64,000 nucleotides of DNA from Phoebastria nigripes (taxonomy: Eukaryota; Chordata; Aves; Procellariiformes; Diomedeidae): NCBI GenBank assembly GCA_035582835.1, contig JAYKAV010002042.1, positions 295,320 to 359,319 of the forward strand, given 5' to 3'. The stretch's first letter is position 1. Each line of letters begins with the position of its first letter. The notes below the pieces were generated by a model that did not search any database, had not been told where the DNA came from, and saw only the letters and a list, made by a program, of their open reading frames with translations. Both the position numbers and the translations under genes were made by a program. This document shows positions 62,575-64,000 of the stretch, piece after piece.

Positions 62575-64000
62575 TCTTTAGTGTTTTATAATGCTAACTA
62601 AGCATTACAGCTCTGAGAGAGGCACACATGGAAGAATGAGGTATACAGTAGGAGCTTTTTGTTTTCACAGAAAGCATGTCTAACGGGTAGCAGTACCAGC
62701 AATGTTAGTGTTCCCTGTTAGAAAACATTTCCCTCATGTAACAATTCTCTAGGTTCAGTTTTTGCTATTTAACTATTTAGGATCAATTCCTAAGGAGTAA
62801 CTTGTGAGTTTTTGCGCTGTCTCGTGGTGACAGGTAGCTCCTCTCTGAAAGGCTCAGGACACAAGATAGATTCTGTGCTGTTTCTTTGTTTGCAAGTTGG
62901 ACAGGCAAACACAGAGGAATGCTTCTGGCTGGAACATATGCTTAATGTAAGTTATTTGGGGCAATAAAGCTATCAAACGAAGCAGCCAGCTTCTGACCTT
63001 TTGCAACATAGGACCTTTTGTGGGACTGTAGTCAGACCATGCCACTGTTTCATGCTATTGAACAACCTGCCGTGGTGCAACCGCTGCTCGGAGGAGGTGG
63101 CCACGGCGCAAAAAGACACAGCGTCGGTGCAACTGTGACTGGCTATGGTCAGCGACACCAGTTTCCACTTCCATGAGCGCCAGAGTAATGAAACCCTTTA
63201 CTGTTGCTCATGTTAGGATTGAACACAGGATCTCTAGGCATGAGCCTCAACACCTTGCACTTGAGTAATAACCACATTAACCTGAAGGAAGTAATCACTG
63301 CATAAGCCTCTCTCTAAATATAATGGGACCACTAGAGGAGGACAAAGAGCCATCTAGTGTTAATGTCAACTACAGGGGCACCTTCCTAAGAAACAGAAGA
63401 GTTGCTTTAGCAAGCTTTTCAACTGAAAACCATCCAGTCTCTGCCCTTCCTGTTCTCTGTATTAGATTCCATCCAGGCCAGCAAGTTGCTATGACAGAAA
63501 TGCACATAGAGATGCTGGTATTTATTGAGCGCTCAGCACAAGGCAAAAACAAATTAGTAATTTCCACCATGCTGTCAAGCCACAGCTGAAGTGCAGCAAT
63601 AGGGGGAGGCCGGAGCTGCATATGAACGCAAAAGACACGCCAAAGCCGTCCCATGTATAATTCCATTGCATATCATGGCATTTGTCAGTTATGATTTTGG
63701 CTCTGTGTCTTTATGAAGGCAGAGCAATAAGAAAGGCAAGTTCAAGAAAACAGATGGCCAAAAAGTTCCTTTATATAGGGGTATTATTAAGTGGATCTGA
63801 AATTGCTATTCCAGCCTTGGTGAAGTGTTGGCTTTTGACATGGGGTCTGAGAAGGTAATGACTTTAGGCTTTTATTTGAAATTTGTTTATATTGGGTACA
63901 TGCCTACCCTGGAATTTTTCTTGGTTCCCGAAGACTGATATATAAGACTAGTATGTATGTCAGGAAAATTTGTTTTTAAAGCAAAAGGACAAATTTTTCC
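62575..64000. other. Downstream DNA with no recognised gene
   Basis: Mixed sequence. On the minus strand near 63210-63225 a B-box-like gttcaatcc occurs, but no A box or cloverleaf could be built. Overlapping ORFs at 63323-63666 are on both strands and unsupported. Confidence 0.4.

Noticed and set aside
63180..63260. Possible tRNA-derived SINE on the minus strand (gttcaatcc)
   Set aside because: Only a B-box-like match; no A box, tail or repeat boundary seen.
1..64000. Integrated retrovirus or viral element
   Set aside because: No paired LTRs, primer binding site, or gag, pol or env-like retroviral frame was seen; the RT sequence present is CR1 LINE.

Overview
The window looks like intronic and intergenic DNA from a bird genome. 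The clearest sign is the CR1 LINEs. Three have the typical avian 3' end, with tandem ATTCTATG-type octamers (seen as CATAGAAT on the plus strand of minus copies), and encode the CR1 reverse-transcriptase C-terminus. They sit among older, eroded CR1 relics. No prokaryotic gene organisation, rRNA, convincing tRNA gene, CRISPR array or intact virus was seen. Scattered single N bases suggest a draft assembly or masked ambiguous positions.

Protein coding is very sparse and consists of short exons. Two plus-strand exons near the left end (329-475 and 5165-5299) have good splice sites, are both phase 0 at each end, and read continuously for 49 and 45 codons. I do not recognise the protein. Weaker plus-strand candidates are 2490-2615 (42 codons, also phase 0/0), a possible terminal exon at 33757-33828, and a 34-nt microexon at 55760-55793 that splices in frame to a short terminal coding exon at 62016-62038, with AATAAA signals 370-530 bases further on. 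One long plus-strand gene with very large introns and alternative 3' ends is possible, but I cannot show that the left and right exons belong together.

Layout: 1-5.3 kb has the exon-bearing left end; 6.3-7.15 kb an ancient minus-strand CR1; 11.0-11.5 kb an unexplained 137-codon minus ORF; 15.5-15.7 kb low-complexity DNA; 16.9-17.2 kb another CR1 relic; 18.05-18.41 kb a CpG-containing patch with CTCF-, AP-1-, CRE- and TATA-like motifs; 19.2-20.05 kb a coding-like minus-strand relic; 27.0-27.5 kb old CR1; 29.5-29.8 kb a young plus-strand CR1 3' end; 33.7-34.4 kb exon-like segments; 34.7-36.06 kb an old CR1 relic followed by a young 1-kb CR1 with RT motifs; 36.07-36.46 kb an open 129-codon ORF touching that CR1; 43.3 kb a GA microsatellite; 50.1-50.7 kb a third young CR1; 55.8-62.6 kb the right-hand candidate exons, GC-rich patches, a long T tract and hairpins.

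No new multi-gene system is evident. The items most worth following are the unidentified phase-0 exon series, the regulatory cluster at 18.2-18.4 kb, the microexon pair, and the unexplained ORFs at 11.1 and 36.1 kb.
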